From Xylophilus sp. ASV27 (GTDB lineage Bacteria > Pseudomonadota > Gammaproteobacteria > Burkholderiales > Burkholderiaceae_C): DNA of 64,000 nt. Below are positions 43,357 through 52,721 of this stretch, in pieces; the first letter of the stretch is position 1; the number at the start of each line of letters is the position of its first letter. Position numbers and translations under genes: made by a program. Below the pieces are notes generated by a model. That model saw nothing but the letters and a program-made list of their open reading frames with translations, had not been told where the DNA came from and ran no database searches. Location: contig NZ_JAELTO010000003.1 of assembly GCF_016428875.1 (NCBI RefSeq), forward strand, positions 36,363 to 100,362, in the 5' to 3' direction.

Positions 43357-44258
43357 GGCGCGCGCTGCAGGCCCTGCTGCTGGCCGGCCTGGGAGCGGGC
43401 ATGCTGGCGGGCGCCCACGTCCGTGCCGAGAGCACGCTGGAGAAGATCCGCGCCAGCCGCGAGATCGTCATCGGCTACCGCGCCGATGCCACCCCCTTCT
43501 CCTACGACGTGCCGGGCCAGACGCAGCCGGTCGGCTATGCCATCGACCTGTGCAAGAGCATCGCCGAGGCGGTGCGCAACGAACTCAGGCTGCCGGCGCT
43601 GGCCGTGCGCTACCTGGCGGTGGACAACACGGCGCGCTTTCCCGCCGTCACCCAGGGCCGGGTCGACCTGGAGTGCGCCAACACCACCAACACGCGCGAA
43701 CGGCGCGAGCAGATCGGCGTGGCCTTCACCGTTCCCCACTACATCGCCGGCACGCGCATGCTCGTGCACACCGACGCCGGCCTGCAGCGCCTGGAGGACA
43801 TGCGCGGCAAGCGCATCGCCACCACCCGGGGCACGACCTCGGTCGGCATCATCCGCACCAAGAACGCGGAGATGGGTCTGGACCTGAAGATCAACGAGTG
43901 CAAGGACGACAAGGAGTGCTTCGACCTGCTGCTGGCGCGGCAGGTCGATGCCTACCTGATGGACGACATCCTGCTCTACAGCTTCCGCGCCTCGGCGCCC
44001 GAACCGCAGTCGCTGCAGGTGGTCGGCAAGTTCCTGTCCATCGAGCCGCTGGCCATCATGCTGCGCAAGGACGACCCGGCCTTCAAGAAACTGGTCGATG
44101 CCGAGATGCTGCGCCTGATCTACGAACGCCGCCTGCAGCAGTCGTACCGCCAGTGGTTCGAATCCCCGATCCCGCCGCAAGGCCGCAACCTGCGCGTCCC
44201 GATGAGCTACCTGCTCAAGGACTTCCTCAAATTCCCCTCTGACAAGGTGGGGGACTGA
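43353..44258 (+). CDS. Amino-acid-type periplasmic binding protein linked to the chemoreceptor
   Basis: 301 aa. A signal peptide (1-25) precedes [20 protein letters not shown], the ligand loop [14 protein letters not shown] and [13 protein letters not shown]. It is a paralogue of the protein at 31394. No ABC transporter genes follow; a strong terminator at 44323 ends the unit. It is therefore a candidate chemotaxis co-receptor rather than a transport subunit. Confidence 0.87.
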   Translation: MRRALQALLLAGLGAGMLAGAHVRAESTLEKIRASREIVIGYRADATPFSYDVPGQTQPVGYAIDLCKSIAEAVRNELRLPALAVRYLAVDNTARFPAVTQGRVDLECANTTNTRERREQIGVAFTVPHYIAGTRMLVHTDAGLQRLEDMRGKRIATTRGTTSVGIIRTKNAEMGLDLKINECKDDKECFDLLLARQVDAYLMDDILLYSFRASAPEPQSLQVVGKFLSIEPLAIMLRKDDPAFKKLVDAEMLRLIYERRLQQSYRQWFESPIPPQGRNLRVPMSYLLKDFLKFPSDKVGD

Positions 44259-44322
44259 CAACCGCCCCACACCCCATCCCGCTTTTTTCTTCAGGGTTGG
44301 CAAAGCGTAAAGCTCTGCCTTG

Positions 44323-44354
44323 CGGCCGTGGCACCATGCCACGGCCGTTTTTTT
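44323..44354 (+). terminator. Strong intrinsic terminator
   Basis: A perfect 10-bp stem (CGGCCGTGGC/GCCACGGCCG, 44323-44332 and 44338-44347) with an ACCAT loop is followed directly by seven T. It closes the plus-strand block that ends at 44258. Confidence 0.92.
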
Positions 44355-44491
44355 CGGGCCGCGTGGATGTCATCCTGGAAACCACGAGGAAAGTCGACAT
44401 CCCCGCGGCCTTCACGATATTCGTGTCTCCGGCCGGCCGCCCAAGCCCCGCGCACCCCATGCGCCGGGGGGAGCCCGGCACGGTCATCCGC

Positions 44492-45457
44492 TCATTCCGG
44501 CCGGATGTTCCCATCGCGCACCACCTTGCCCATGCGCTGCGTCTGCTGCTTGATGAAGTCCACCATTTCGGTACGGCCACCCGGGTAGATTTCCCCGCCG
44601 GCGCTTTTGATCTTCTGCTGCACGTCGGGGGCCTCGAGTGCCTGCCGCAGCGCATCTGCCAGCCTGTCGGCGATGGCGGGGGCTACGCCGGAGGGCACGA
44701 ACATGCCGTTCCACTCGTACGCCTCGGCCTGGGCGATGCCGGCTTCCGCCATGGTGGGCACGTCGGGCAACGAGGGCGAACGCCTGGCCGCCATCACCGC
44801 CAGCGGACGCAGCTTGCCGGCCTGGATGCTCGACAGGCCCGAGCCGATGTTGGCCACGTACACCGGCACGTGGCCGCCCATCACGTCGGCCATGGCCGGA
44901 CTGCCCCCCTTGTAGGGCACGTGCACCATCCTGATCCTGGCCTGCTGCAGGAACTGCTCGGTGGCCAGATGCTGGGTGGAGCCGGTGCCGGGCGACGCAT
45001 ACGACACCGAGCCCGGCTGCGCCTTGGACATGCTGACCAGTTCGGCCACCGACCTGGCGCTGTAGTCGGGCGAGGTGACCAGCACCAGCGGAAACACGCC
45101 CAGGATGCCGATGGGCGCAAAGGCCTTGGCGGTGTCGTAGGGCAGCTTGGGGAACAGCACCGGGTTGATGGCGTAGCCGCCGCCGTCGACCATGACGGTA
45201 TAGCCGTCGGGCCTGCTGCGCGCCACATACGCGGCGCCGATCTGGCCCGCGCCGCCGGGCTTGTTCTCGACGACGACCGACTGGCCGAGCGTGGCCGCCA
45301 TCTTCGGTGCGACGAGCCGGGCCAGCATGTCGGCCGCGCCGCCTGCGGGGTAGGTCACCACCAGGGTGATGGGCTTGCTGGGCCAGCCGTCTTCGGCCGG
45401 CGCGGCCAGCGGCAGGGACGCCAGCGCGAGCAGCGCGAGCGTGCGGATCTTGTGCAT
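44492..45457 (-). CDS. Tripartite tricarboxylate transporter substrate-binding protein (Bug/TctC family)
   Basis: 321 aa. A signal peptide (1-21, ending APA) is followed by ITLVVTYPAGGAADMLARLV, the Bug start motif, plus the conserved PDGYTVMV and KLPYDTAKAFAP. It is downstream of the SAF-domain dehydrogenase gene by 33 bases and shares its promoter, so both probably handle the same acid. No TctAB permease genes are nearby. Confidence 0.9.
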   Translation of the reverse strand: MHKIRTLALLALASLPLAAPAEDGWPSKPITLVVTYPAGGAADMLARLVAPKMAATLGQSVVVENKPGGAGQIGAAYVARSRPDGYTVMVDGGGYAINPVLFPKLPYDTAKAFAPIGILGVFPLVLVTSPDYSARSVAELVSMSKAQPGSVSYASPGTGSTQHLATEQFLQQARIRMVHVPYKGGSPAMADVMGGHVPVYVANIGSGLSSIQAGKLRPLAVMAARRSPSLPDVPTMAEAGIAQAEAYEWNGMFVPSGVAPAIADRLADALRQALEAPDVQQKIKSAGGEIYPGGRTEMVDFIKQQTQRMGKVVRDGNIRPE

Positions 45458-45490
45458 GGAGAGTCTCTTTTCTGGAAATCGCTGTGGGGG

Positions 45491-46858
45491 TTATTGCAAA
45501 CCGTCCAGCCAGGCAGCGCGCAAGGCCGGGTCGTCGCCCGTGATGTCGCCGAGTACGAGCAACTCACCCGCCCGCACGTCGCGTGCGGTACGGGCGTGGG
45601 CTGCCAGGTAGAGCGGTGCCACGTCGGCCGGAGCGCTCTCGCGCGGGAGCAGCACGGCCTGCACGCCGGTCACGTCGTGGTGGTGCCCGCCCATCGTCAG
45701 CACCGTGCCTGCAGGAATGTCGACGGTGGCGCGCCCTCCCAGGACGGCGCACTGCGTGGGCCGGGCGCTGCCCGAGGCACGGCCGTGCAGCACGGCATTG
45801 AGCAGGCTAATCGGCGTCTCGATGCCCATGAAGTGGTAGGGCAGGAACATGCACGCATATCGGCCGTCGCGGCTCACCACGTGGCCCTTCTGGCGCAGCA
45901 GTTCCCAGGTGACCGTGTCGAAGGTCTTCACCACCACGAACACGCCGCCGGCAAAGCTGGCCTCGTCCGGCGTTCGCAGCATGTTGAACACCTCGATGGC
46001 ACCGTTACGACCCAGCAGTCCGCCGTCTTCCTTCAGGGCGTAGACATCGGCCAGTTCAGCCGTGCGGGCGATGGGGTAGTGCAGCAGTTCCACGTCGGGC
46101 ACCAGGCCGGTGTTGGTCGCCACCACCGCCATCTCGCAGTAGTCGGCCGTGGCAGAGGTCTTGCGGCCTCCGAGCGCGGCACGGCGCCTGGCCAGCGTGG
46201 CGGGCACATCGGCACCCAGCGTCAGCAGCTCGCCCATGCCGGGGGCCGCGAAGGTCTGGTCGAACTGGGTGATGGTGCCGGTGGCAGGGTCGAAGACCAG
46301 GTCGTATTCACTGGACTTGCCCGCGGCCACGATCTCGAGGTTGAGCGTGCGCGCCCAGCTGACCCAGCCGATCAGGTTGGCCGGCTGGTCGCCGTCCGCG
46401 GTGGTGTAGACCACGCCCCGGGCTGCGGCGCGGCGCGACAGCGCGATGCCGGTCACTGCATCGACCTCCTTGCTCACCATGGCCACATGGCGGCCCGCGT
46501 CGATCGCATTGCATGCAATGCGAAAGCCGGTGGACGGATGGCCGGTCGCCTCCACCAGGATGTCGTAGCGCTGGTGGTCGACCACACCGACGTCGGCCAC
46601 CAGCACGATGGCATCGGCGGGCGCTGCGGCGACCGCCGCGGCGTCCGCGCAGTCGACCAGGCGCGCCGGATCGAAACCCAGCTCAAGGCACAGGGCCCGC
46701 AGGCCCGGCAGGTCCAGGTCGCACAGCACGGCCGGCACCAGCCGGGGCATGCGCCGCGTCTGCGCCAGCAGCGTGCGGGCAAAGCCCCCCTTGGCGCCGG
46801 TCAAGGCATAGCGCACGGGTGTGTCGGCCTGCGCGGCGAATAACAATTCAAAATTCAT
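45491..46858 (-). CDS. NAD(P)-dependent dehydrogenase with C-terminal SAF domain
   Basis: 455 aa. The N-terminal half is a homoserine-dehydrogenase-like Rossmann fold (ALTGAKGGFARTLL, then ILVEATGHPSTG and KEVDAVTGIALS). The C-terminal part (about 370-455) is a SAF domain (IPAGTVLTMGG), often mislabelled as flagellar FlgA. The family is linked to sugar-acid or polyol catabolism, but its reaction is not established. The start at 46858 has no strong ribosome site. A perfect 18-bp palindrome lies within the coding region at 46505. Confidence 0.75.
   Translation of the reverse strand: MNFELLFAAQADTPVRYALTGAKGGFARTLLAQTRRMPRLVPAVLCDLDLPGLRALCLELGFDPARLVDCADAAAVAAAPADAIVLVADVGVVDHQRYDILVEATGHPSTGFRIACNAIDAGRHVAMVSKEVDAVTGIALSRRAAARGVVYTTADGDQPANLIGWVSWARTLNLEIVAAGKSSEYDLVFDPATGTITQFDQTFAAPGMGELLTLGADVPATLARRRAALGGRKTSATADYCEMAVVATNTGLVPDVELLHYPIARTAELADVYALKEDGGLLGRNGAIEVFNMLRTPDEASFAGGVFVVVKTFDTVTWELLRQKGHVVSRDGRYACMFLPYHFMGIETPISLLNAVLHGRASGSARPTQCAVLGGRATVDIPAGTVLTMGGHHHDVTGVQAVLLPRESAPADVAPLYLAAHARTARDVRAGELLVLGDITGDDPALRAAWLDGLQ
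46505..46522. promoter_or_regulatory. Perfect 18-bp palindrome inside the SAF dehydrogenase gene
   Basis: CGCATTGCATGCAATGCG is a complete palindrome. It shares the TTGCATGCAA core with the intergenic site at 46929 and nearly matches that at 46992, so it is a candidate internal operator for the adjacent GntR regulator. Confidence 0.55.
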
Positions 46859-46928
46859 GCTGGTAGTCGGATGGAAGCGCGTGGGGAGCTGCAGTTGCGG
46901 GCTATGCAAAAGCAGTTTGCGCACATGA

Positions 46929-47004
46929 TTGCATGCAAAATTACCAAATAAACCCGGGTATTCCCTTGAATACACAAAAACATCGACAGATTGCATTCAA
47001 TGCA
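46929..47004. promoter_or_regulatory. Intergenic operator pair of the divergent GntR regulator
   Basis: TTGCATGCAA (46929-46938) and TGCATT-C-AATGCA (46992-47004) are both palindromic. The second overlaps the start codon of the GntR gene, the first lies before the SAF gene. This fits repression of both genes and autoregulation. Confidence 0.65.
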
Positions 47005-47716
47005 GACTAGCTCCACCCCGCCGCCCTATACGGAAGAACGCGGGCAACGCAGCCTCCTGGCGGCCCGGCGCCTGCGGGAACTGATCGTCTCGGGCGGCTT
47101 GGCGCCCGGCCAGCGCATCACCGAGCGCCTGGTCGCCGAGCAACTGGAAGGCGTTTCACGCACGCCCCTGCGCGAGGCCTTCAAGATCCTGGAGGCCGAA
47201 GGCCTGGTCACCATCGAGCCCAACCGCGGCGCGGTGGTCACCACCATGTCCGTGGAGGAAGTGGCGGCCGCCATCGAGGTGCTGATCGGGCTCGAAGCCC
47301 TGGCCGCGGAGCCGGCCTGTCAGCACATCCAGGAGGCCCAGGTCGCCGCCATCGAGGAGTTGCACCAGGCGATGGAGCAGGCGCACGCCGCCGGCGATCT
47401 GATGGAGTATTTCCGCTGCAACCAGGCGATCCACCAGGCCATCGTGGACGCCGCGGGCAACCCGGTGCTGTCGCGCATCTACGCGGCCGAGTCAGCCCGC
47501 ATACGGCGCTACCGCTACGCCGGCAACCGGCAGACCGAGCGCTGGCAGCGCGCGGTGCACGAGCACGCCGCCATCCTAGACGCAGTGCGCCAGCGCGCCG
47601 GCCCCCTGCTGCGGGAAATCCTGCGCCAGCACCACAAGAGCGGCTGGAGCGTTGCCCGCACCTTCCTGCAGGCAGACTGGGAGACTCCCAGCGCGCCGAA
47701 GAAGCGCCGCCGGTAG
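47000..47716 (+). CDS. GntR-family (FadR subfamily) regulator
   Basis: 238 aa. The winged helix (about 20-90, ITERLVAEQLEGVSRTPLREAFKILEAEGLV) is followed by an all-helical FCD ligand domain with NQAIHQAIV and the histidine VHEHAAIL metal-site region. The ATG at 47000 is used; a TTG three codons earlier is possible. It is divergent from the SAF dehydrogenase and Bug genes, which it presumably controls. Confidence 0.9.
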   Translation: MQTSSTPPPYTEERGQRSLLAARRLRELIVSGGLAPGQRITERLVAEQLEGVSRTPLREAFKILEAEGLVTIEPNRGAVVTTMSVEEVAAAIEVLIGLEALAAEPACQHIQEAQVAAIEELHQAMEQAHAAGDLMEYFRCNQAIHQAIVDAAGNPVLSRIYAAESARIRRYRYAGNRQTERWQRAVHEHAAILDAVRQRAGPLLREILRQHHKSGWSVARTFLQADWETPSAPKKRRR

Positions 47717-47796
47717 GAGGCGCGCCGGCCGGGCCTTGCACGAGCGGCCGCCCGGAGCCGCGTGGCGCGGTGACGCGTATCAGCCGCCGCCGGCCC

Positions 47797-48927
47797 TCAT
47801 GCCAGGGCGCGCTGGATCAGCAGCCGCTGGATGTCCGAGGTGCCCTCGTAGATCTGGCACACGCGCACGTCGCGGTAGATGCGCTCGACCGGGAAGTCGT
47901 TCACGTAGCCGTAGCCGCCCAGCGTCTGGATGGCCGCGCTGCAGACGCGCTCGGCCATCTCGCTGGCGAACAGCTTGGCCATGGCGGCCTCCTTCAGGCA
48001 GGGCCGGCCGGCGTCGCGCAGGGCCGCCGCATGCCAGACCAGCTGGCGCGCGGCCTCGATCTGCGTGGCGCAGTCGGCCAGCCGGAAGCCCACGGCCTGC
48101 TGCTCGAAGATGGCGCCGCCGAAGGCCTGGCGCTCCTTGGCGTATTGCAGCGCCACCTCGAAGGCGCTGCGCGCCATGCCGATGCTCTGCGCGGCAATGC
48201 CGATGCGTCCGCCTTCGAGCGCGCCCAGCGCGATCTTGTAGCCTTCGCCTTCGGCGCCGATGCGGTTCTCCACAGGGATGCGGCAGCCGTCGAGCTGCAC
48301 CAGCGCGGTGTCGCTGCTGTGCTGGCCCAGCTTGTCCTCCAGCCGCGCCACGGCATAGCCCGGCGCATCGGTGGGCACCAGGAAGGCGCTCATGCCGCGC
48401 TTGCCGGCGGCCTTGTCGGTCACGGCGATGACGATGGCGACCTGGCCGTTCTTGCCGCTGGTGATGAACTGCTTGCTGCCGTCGAGCACGTAATGCTCGC
48501 CCTCGCGCCGCGCCGTGGTGCGCAGCGACGAGGCGTCGCTGCCGGCCTGCGGCTCGGTCAGGCAGAAGGCGCCCAGCATGCGGCCCTGGGCCAGGGGCTC
48601 GAGCCACTGGCGCTGCTGCTGCGGGCTGCCATAGCGCAGCAGGATGGCATTGACCGGGCAGTTGGTGACGCTGATGGCGGTGCTGGTGCCGCCGTCGCCG
48701 GCAGCGATTTCCTCCAGCACCAGCGCCAGGCTCAGATAGTCCAGGCCGGCGCCGCCCTGCTCCTGCGGCACGCAGATGCCATAGGCGCCGAGCGCGGCCA
48801 GGCCCTGGTGCGCCTCGCGCGGGAAGTGGTGCTCGCGGTCCCAGCGCGCGGCGTGGGGCCAGAGTTCTTTCTGGGCGAAGTCGCGCACCGCGTCGCGGAT
48901 GGCTTCCTGGTCGGGGGTCAGCAGCAT
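47797..48927 (-). CDS. Acyl-CoA dehydrogenase
   Basis: 376 aa. Unlike LiuA, it has the usual C-terminal catalytic Glu (CQIYEGTSDIQR). FAD and substrate regions are present (AFCLTEPQAGSDASS, QFITSGKNGQ). This is the short- or branched-chain type. It follows the SDR gene by 18 bases and probably acts with the thiolase at 49679 in beta-oxidation of a short or branched acyl-CoA. Confidence 0.9.
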   Translation of the reverse strand: MLLTPDQEAIRDAVRDFAQKELWPHAARWDREHHFPREAHQGLAALGAYGICVPQEQGGAGLDYLSLALVLEEIAAGDGGTSTAISVTNCPVNAILLRYGSPQQQRQWLEPLAQGRMLGAFCLTEPQAGSDASSLRTTARREGEHYVLDGSKQFITSGKNGQVAIVIAVTDKAAGKRGMSAFLVPTDAPGYAVARLEDKLGQHSSDTALVQLDGCRIPVENRIGAEGEGYKIALGALEGGRIGIAAQSIGMARSAFEVALQYAKERQAFGGAIFEQQAVGFRLADCATQIEAARQLVWHAAALRDAGRPCLKEAAMAKLFASEMAERVCSAAIQTLGGYGYVNDFPVERIYRDVRVCQIYEGTSDIQRLLIQRALA

Positions 48928-48945
48928 TCGGTTGTCTCCATTGAA

Positions 48946-49614
48946 TTACCAGCGCTCGGCGCGGCGTCCGTCGTGGTGCAGCAGGCGCCCGCGGTCGGCC
49001 GCCGTGACGGTGCCCAGCGTGCGCACCAGGCCCTGCACGCTCTGCTCCACCGTGAGCGGGGCGGCGGCGCCGCCCATGTCGGTCTGCGTCCAGCCCGGGT
49101 CGAGCGTCACCAGGGTGGCGCGCGGCCACACCGGCTGCGCGGCCGCCACCGCCATGTTCAGCGCCGCCTTGCTCACGCGGTACAGCCAGGCGTCGCTGCC
49201 GGCCTCGCTGATCAGCGACATCGCGCTGGAGAGGAAGCCGAACACTCCGCCCGTCTCCTCCACCATGGGCGCCACCTGGGGCAGCGCCTGCATGGCGCCG
49301 AGCACGTTGGCGTGCATGAGCTGGTCGAAACGGGCCTGCGTCGGCGGAGTGGCGGCGCCGTCGGCGTCCCACAGGCCGGCCACGTAGAGCGCGACGTCGA
49401 GCTTGACGCCATCGAGCTGCCAGGCCAGGCCGCTGACGCTGCCGGGCTGGGCCAGGTCGACACGCAGGGCCTGGGCGCCCTGGGCGCGCAGCCGCTGCAG
49501 GCCGGCATCGTCGCGCGCGGTGGCGATCACGCGCGCGCCCCGGGCCAGGTACTGGTGCGCCAGCTCCAGCCCGATGCCGCGCGAGGCGCCCAGGACGAGG
49601 ACCGTGCCCATCAT
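48946..49614 (-). CDS. Short-chain dehydrogenase/reductase
   Basis: 222 aa. The NAD(P) loop is GASRGIG (residues 9-15) and the catalytic Tyr-Lys pair is YRVSK. It lacks the longer C-terminal region of 3-ketoacyl reductases and resembles the small CsgA-like SDRs. Two ATG codons are adjacent (49614, 49611); the ribosome site GAGG fits either poorly. It lies between thiolase and acyl-CoA dehydrogenase. Confidence 0.85.
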   Translation of the reverse strand: MMGTVLVLGASRGIGLELAHQYLARGARVIATARDDAGLQRLRAQGAQALRVDLAQPGSVSGLAWQLDGVKLDVALYVAGLWDADGAATPPTQARFDQLMHANVLGAMQALPQVAPMVEETGGVFGFLSSAMSLISEAGSDAWLYRVSKAALNMAVAAAQPVWPRATLVTLDPGWTQTDMGGAAAPLTVEQSVQGLVRTLGTVTAADRGRLLHHDGRRAERW

Positions 49615-49626
49615 GCCTCGGATTTC

Positions 49627-49688
49627 AGGAAAAAAGTGCCTGCAGCCCAGGCAGTACCTGGGCTGATAGCTATATTTTTCATAGCAAT
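49627..49688 (-). repeat. Double-hairpin repeat at the thiolase stop codon
   Basis: Read on the minus strand, TTGCTATGAAAAATATAGC starts the element and its TGA (49679-49681) is the thiolase stop. The second hairpin AGCCCAGG/CCTGGGCT and GCAGGCACTTTTTTCC follow. The antisense (plus) frame is open and reads KVPAAQAVPGLIAIFFIAI. Confidence 0.85.
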
Positions 49689-50860
49689 TCGATGGCCATG
49701 GCCGTGGCCTCGCCGCCGCCGATGCACAGCGTGGCGACGCCGCGCCGGCCGCAGCGCGCCTGCAGCGCGTGCAGCAGGGTGACCAGGATGCGCGCGCCGC
49801 TGGCGCCGATCGGGTGTCCGAGCGCGCAGGCGCCGCCGTTGACGTTGACGATCTCGTGCGGAACCTTCAGCTCCTGCATCAGCGCCATGGGCACCACGGC
49901 GAAGGCTTCGTTGACCTCCCACAGGTCCACGTCCGAGGCGCTCCAGCCGGCCTTGAGCAACGCCTTCTCGGTCGCGCCGACCGGCGCGGTGGTGAACCAT
50001 TCGGGTGCCTGCGCATGCATGGCGTGCGCGACGACGCGCGCCAGCGGCCGGGCGCCGAGCCGCGCGGCTGTGGAGGCGCGCATCATCACCAGCGCGGCGG
50101 CGCCGTCGTTGATGGACGAACTGGAGGCTGCGGTGATGGTGCCGTCCTTCTTGAAGGCAGGCTTCAACTGCGGGATCTTGTCGAGCTTGATTTTGCCCGG
50201 GCCTTCGTCGATGGATACCTGCACTTCGCCGGCGCGGGTCTTGACCGTGACCGGCGTGATCTCGGCGGCGAAGGCGCCCGAGGTGGTGGCCTGCTGCGCG
50301 CGGCGCACGCTCTCGATGGCGAAGGCGTCCTGCGCCTCGCGGCTGAAGCGGTAGTGGGCCGCGCAGTCCTCGCCGAAGGTGCCCATGGCGCGGCCGGGCT
50401 CGTAGGCGTCTTCCAGTCCGTCGAGCATCATGTGGTCGAAGATCTGGCCATGGCCGATGCGGATGCCGCTGCGCCCCTTGGGCAGCAGGTGCGGCGCGTT
50501 GGTCATGCTCTCCATGCCGCCGGCCACGATCACCTCGTGCGTGCCGGCCAGCAGCATGTCGTGGGCGAACATGGCGGCCTTCATGCCCGAGCCGCACATC
50601 TTGCTCAGCGTGACCGCGCCCGCGCTCTGAGGCAGCCCGCCCTTGAAGGCCGCCTGCCGTGCCGGCGCCTGGCCCTGGCCGGCCATGAGGCAGTTGCCGA
50701 ACAGCACCTCGCCCACGGCCTCGGGCGCGACACCCGATCGCTCCATGGCGGCGCGGATGGCGGCGCCGCCCAGGTCGTGCGCCGCGAGGCTGGAGAAGTC
50801 GCCCTGGAAGCCCCCCATGGGGGTACGCGCGGCGCCGACGATGACGATGGGATCGGTCAT
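49679..50860 (-). CDS. Acetyl-CoA C-acyltransferase (thiolase)
   Basis: 393 aa. The acyl-accepting Cys is in LSKMCGSGMKA (near 90), and the second catalytic set is NGGACALGHPIGASGARI with CIGGGEA at the end. This is the biosynthetic/degradative two-domain thiolase fold. It cleaves a 3-ketoacyl-CoA, possibly acetoacetyl-CoA from leucine. Its last codon and stop lie in a palindromic repeat. It follows aceK by 29 bases. Confidence 0.92.
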   Translation of the reverse strand: MTDPIVIVGAARTPMGGFQGDFSSLAAHDLGGAAIRAAMERSGVAPEAVGEVLFGNCLMAGQGQAPARQAAFKGGLPQSAGAVTLSKMCGSGMKAAMFAHDMLLAGTHEVIVAGGMESMTNAPHLLPKGRSGIRIGHGQIFDHMMLDGLEDAYEPGRAMGTFGEDCAAHYRFSREAQDAFAIESVRRAQQATTSGAFAAEITPVTVKTRAGEVQVSIDEGPGKIKLDKIPQLKPAFKKDGTITAASSSSINDGAAALVMMRASTAARLGARPLARVVAHAMHAQAPEWFTTAPVGATEKALLKAGWSASDVDLWEVNEAFAVVPMALMQELKVPHEIVNVNGGACALGHPIGASGARILVTLLHALQARCGRRGVATLCIGGGEATAMAIELL

Positions 50861-50889
50861 GGAAAGAGTCTCCTGTTGCAATGAAAAAA

Positions 50890-52707
50890 CTAGTGGTGCA
50901 GCTTGCGCTGGTGGGAGAAGCGCTTGTCCTGCTCGTAGGGAAAGACGTCGTAGACGTGGCCGGCCAGGATGCGCTCCTTGTGCTGCTGCCAGAACGCGAC
51001 GTCCAGCAGGTCGGCATGGTGGCGCATGAACACGTCGCGCACCGCGTCGTGGCCGAGCAGGAAGGGCGCGAAGGTCTCGGGGAACACGTCGCGCGGGCCG
51101 ACGGGGTACCAGATCTCGCCGCTCATCTCGTCCTCTTCGTTGCGCGGGGCCGGCACGCGGCGGAAGTTGCAGTCGGTGACGTACTCGATCTCGTCGTAGT
51201 CGTAGAACACCACCTTGCCGTGGCGGGCGACGCCGAAGTTTTTCCACAGCATGTCGCCGGGGAAGATGTTGGCGGCCACCAGGTCCTTGATGGCGTTGCC
51301 GTACTCGATGACGCTGGCCTCCATCTGCGCGCGCGCGGCCTCGTGCTGCAATCCGGCGTCGAAGGCCTCCTGCAGGTAGAGGTTGAGCGGGATCATGCGC
51401 CGCTCGATGTACAGGTGCTTGAGGATGACCTCGATCTGGCCGTCCTGGTCGCGGTCGGAGATCTCGAGCTGGCTGGGCGCGAAGCGCTCGATCTCGGCGA
51501 TCAGCTCGTCCTCGAAGCGCTCGCGCGGGAACGCGACCTCGCTGTACTCCAGCGTGTCGGCCATGCGGCCGACGCGGTCGTGCTGCTTGACCAGCAGGTA
51601 CTTGGCCTTGATCTGCTCGCGCGTGGTGTCCTTGGGCGGCGGGTAGTAGTCCTTGATCAGCTTGAAGACGTAGGGGAAGGACGGCAGGTCGAACACCAGC
51701 ATCACCATGCCCTTGATGCCGGGCGCGATGCGGAAGCGGTCGCTGGAGTGGCGCAGGTGGTGCAGGAACTCGCGGTAGAACAGCGTCTTGCCCTGCTTGG
51801 CCAGGCCCAGCGCGTTGTACAGCTCGGCGCGCGGCTTGCGCGGCATCATCGAGCGCAGGAACTGCACCGTGGCCGAAGGCACGTCCATGTCGACCATGAA
51901 ATAAGCCCGCGCGAAGGAGAACAGCATCTGCAGCTCGTCCTCGCCGAACAGCACCGCGTCGATCAGCAGCGGGCCGGCCTGCTCGTCGGACGCATGCAGG
52001 ATCGGCAGCGCGAAGGGCAGCTCGAAGAAGCCGTTGATCAGCTTGCCGACCAGATAGGCGCCCTTGTTGCGGTAGAACAGCCCGGACAGCACCTGGATCT
52101 GGAAATTGGCCCGCAGCGTGATGCCCTCCAGGCGCTGCGCCATGGCCGCGGCCACGTCGTGCACGTCGCGCTGCAGGTCTTCGAACGGCGGCAGCAGCTG
52201 GAAGTCCTCCACGATGCGCACCAGCGTGGCCGCCAGCGTCTCGCGCGTCGGATAGTAGGCGCGGTAGGTAGGCCTTGCCGCCGCCGCGTCGTCTTCGAGG
52301 TACTCGGTGCTGACGGCCGGGCGCACGAAGATGAAGCTGTTGTGGAAGTGCGTGCGGTGCAGGATCTTGGTGGTGACCGAGTTGAAAAAGGTCTCGGCCA
52401 GCTCCGGCTGCAGGTGGCCCACCAGCAGGCCGATGTAATGCAGCTTGACCTGGTGCCAGACGTCCATGGACTGCTCGCCGGCGCGGAACTCGCGCTCCAG
52501 CCGCGTCACGGCCTCCTTCACGCGCAGGTCGTAGAACTCGATGCGCTCGCGCTGCGCGCGCTGCTGGCCGTGCCAGTCGGCGGTCTCGAAGCGGTGCTTG
52601 GCGCGCGCCGACTCGCTGCGGAACAGGCGGTAGTGGCGGTCGAAGCCCTCCATCATGGCCCGCGCGACGTCGTAGGCCAGCGGCGAATCGAGGCGCTGCG
52701 GGAACAT
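50890..52707 (-). CDS. aceK: Isocitrate dehydrogenase kinase/phosphatase
   Basis: 605 aa, the typical AceK length. The regulatory N-half is followed by a kinase-like half with [20 protein letters not shown] (nucleotide-binding region), and [20 protein letters not shown] (catalytic and metal region). It switches isocitrate dehydrogenase on and off, sending carbon into the glyoxylate shunt. The start at 52707 gives [16 protein letters not shown]. No aceA or aceB gene is in the window; it sits between thiolase and carbonic anhydrase genes. Confidence 0.95.
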   Translation of the reverse strand: MFPQRLDSPLAYDVARAMMEGFDRHYRLFRSESARAKHRFETADWHGQQRAQRERIEFYDLRVKEAVTRLEREFRAGEQSMDVWHQVKLHYIGLLVGHLQPELAETFFNSVTTKILHRTHFHNSFIFVRPAVSTEYLEDDAAAARPTYRAYYPTRETLAATLVRIVEDFQLLPPFEDLQRDVHDVAAAMAQRLEGITLRANFQIQVLSGLFYRNKGAYLVGKLINGFFELPFALPILHASDEQAGPLLIDAVLFGEDELQMLFSFARAYFMVDMDVPSATVQFLRSMMPRKPRAELYNALGLAKQGKTLFYREFLHHLRHSSDRFRIAPGIKGMVMLVFDLPSFPYVFKLIKDYYPPPKDTTREQIKAKYLLVKQHDRVGRMADTLEYSEVAFPRERFEDELIAEIERFAPSQLEISDRDQDGQIEVILKHLYIERRMIPLNLYLQEAFDAGLQHEAARAQMEASVIEYGNAIKDLVAANIFPGDMLWKNFGVARHGKVVFYDYDEIEYVTDCNFRRVPAPRNEEDEMSGEIWYPVGPRDVFPETFAPFLLGHDAVRDVFMRHHADLLDVAFWQQHKERILAGHVYDVFPYEQDKRFSHQRKLHH

Positions 52708-52721
52708 GGATGCGAGAGCCG

